DNA from: an uncultured Clostridia bacterium | GTDB lineage: Bacteria; Bacillota; Clostridia; TANB77; CAG-508 | Reading direction: 5' to 3' | Assembly (NCBI GenBank): GCA_947584125.1 | Contig: CANPWI010000093.1 | Coordinates: 1-5,526 of the forward strand | DNA: 5,526 bases | Translations under genes and position numbers: made by a program | Shown here: positions 4,957 to 5,526 of the stretch, piece after piece | Numbering within the stretch: position 1 is the stretch's first letter | Layout of the letters: each line of letters opens with the position of its first letter | Notes under the pieces: model-generated | What the model was told of the DNA's origin: nothing | Databases searched by the model: none | Seen by the model: only the letters and a program-made list of their open reading frames with translations

Positions 4957-5526
4957 CTATGCTTTATTACTTGAACCAAATACATCTCTAATTTTATGTT
5001 CTACTGTTTCTGATATTAAATCTCTTGCAGGAGTTAAATATTTTCTTGGATCAAATGCTGATGGATCTTCTGCAAATACTTTTCTTATGCTTGCTGTCAT
5101 TGCAAGTCTTAAATCTGTATCAACATTTATTTTTGATACCCCTGATTTACTTGCTTGATTTAACATTTCATCTGGAACACCTTTTGCTCCTGGTATATCT
5201 CCTCCAAATTTATTACACATTTCAACAAGTTCTGGTATAACTGTTGAAGCACCATGTAATACTATTGGTGTGTTTGGTATTTTTTCTTTAACTTTTGCTA
5301 GTATATCAAATCTTAATTTTGCTTCTCCTTTAAATTTATATGCACCATGACTTGTTCCAATAGCTATTGCTAAAGAATCACAACCTGTTCTTTCAACAAA
5401 TTCTTTTGCTTGGTCTGGGTCAGTATATCTTGCATCATCATCAGATACGTTAACATCATCTTCAACTCCTGCAAGTTTTCCAAGTTCAGCTTCAACTACT
5501 ACTCCTTTTGAATGTGCATAATCTAC
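4957..5526 (-). CDS. fba: Fructose-bisphosphate aldolase class II, C-terminal 189 residues
   Basis: This is a zinc-dependent cytosolic aldolase that reversibly cleaves fructose 1,6-bisphosphate to glyceraldehyde 3-phosphate and dihydroxyacetone phosphate in glycolysis and gluconeogenesis. The reading frame is open to the window edge, starting at VDYAHSKGVVVEAELGKLAG, so the N-terminal part (about 115-120 residues by family length near 307) lies outside. Visible hallmarks are the zinc-ligand histidines in GTSHGAYKF (codon 5349-5347) and VLHGAS (5256-5254), followed by the substrate-binding segment KINVDTDLRLA. The third zinc histidine and the catalytic aspartate of the family lie upstream, outside the window. 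An internal ATG at 5220 is not the start, since conserved sequence continues upstream of it. The C-terminus ends FGSSNKA with a TAG stop at 4959-4957. No damage is seen in the visible part. The gene converges on the 106-aa gene and shares the terminator region with it. Confidence 0.96.
   Translation of the reverse strand, partial: VDYAHSKGVVVEAELGKLAGVEDDVNVSDDDARYTDPDQAKEFVERTGCDSLAIAIGTSHGAYKFKGEAKLRFDILAKVKEKIPNTPIVLHGASTVIPELVEMCNKFGGDIPGAKGVPDEMLNQASKSGVSKINVDTDLRLAMTASIRKVFAEDPSAFDPRKYLTPARDLISETVEHKIRDVFGSSNKA

Noticed and set aside
5025..5240. Plus-strand 71-codon frame opposite fba
   Set aside because: It is antisense to conserved aldolase sequence, Leu-rich by composition, with no ribosome binding site.

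Overview
The window is very AT-rich DNA (by eye about one quarter to one third G+C, not counted) with consensus Shine-Dalgarno sites (AAGGAG), sigma-A-type promoters and U-tailed terminators. Together with a Gram-positive-type dnaE, an rqcP/yabO homologue and a class II aldolase, this points to a low-GC Firmicute, most likely from the Clostridia. Tryptophan is encoded by TGG and no in-frame TGA was needed, so the genetic code is standard bacterial, not mycoplasmal.

Layout. Positions 1-94 hold a near-perfect promoter, a ribosome binding site and what looks like the first bases of the next minus-strand gene. Complete dnaE (DNA polymerase III alpha subunit, 1156 aa) fills 95-3565, minus strand. 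Just upstream of it, also on the minus strand, is rqcP (S4-domain RNA-binding protein, 78 aa after start correction, 3627-3863). The pair appears to share one promoter at 3897-3925. Next comes a minus-strand gene for a small membrane protein with an Asn/Asp/Cys-rich tail (3982-4428), closed by its own intrinsic terminator at 3934-3972. Region 4429-4585 (157 bp) is the longest gap without a gene. It carries two overlapping divergent promoters flanked by an inverted repeat. One reads left into the membrane-protein gene, the other reads right into an unrecognised basic 106-aa protein (4586-4906). That gene ends in a 19-bp stem terminator (4901-4941) facing the 3' end of a fructose-bisphosphate aldolase gene (4957-5526, minus strand, 5' part outside the window).

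How the genes fit together. dnaE with rqcP, and fba, are housekeeping functions: replication, ribosome-associated quality control and glycolysis. The two small genes at 3982-4906 sit between them as a self-contained divergent unit with its own terminators. The right-hand one is unrecognised, and the left-hand one only tentatively resembles a family of unknown function. This unit is the least explained part of the window and the best candidate for something new. No mobile element, CRISPR array, tRNA, rRNA or recognisable riboswitch was seen. No stretch over 300 bases lacks a gene.
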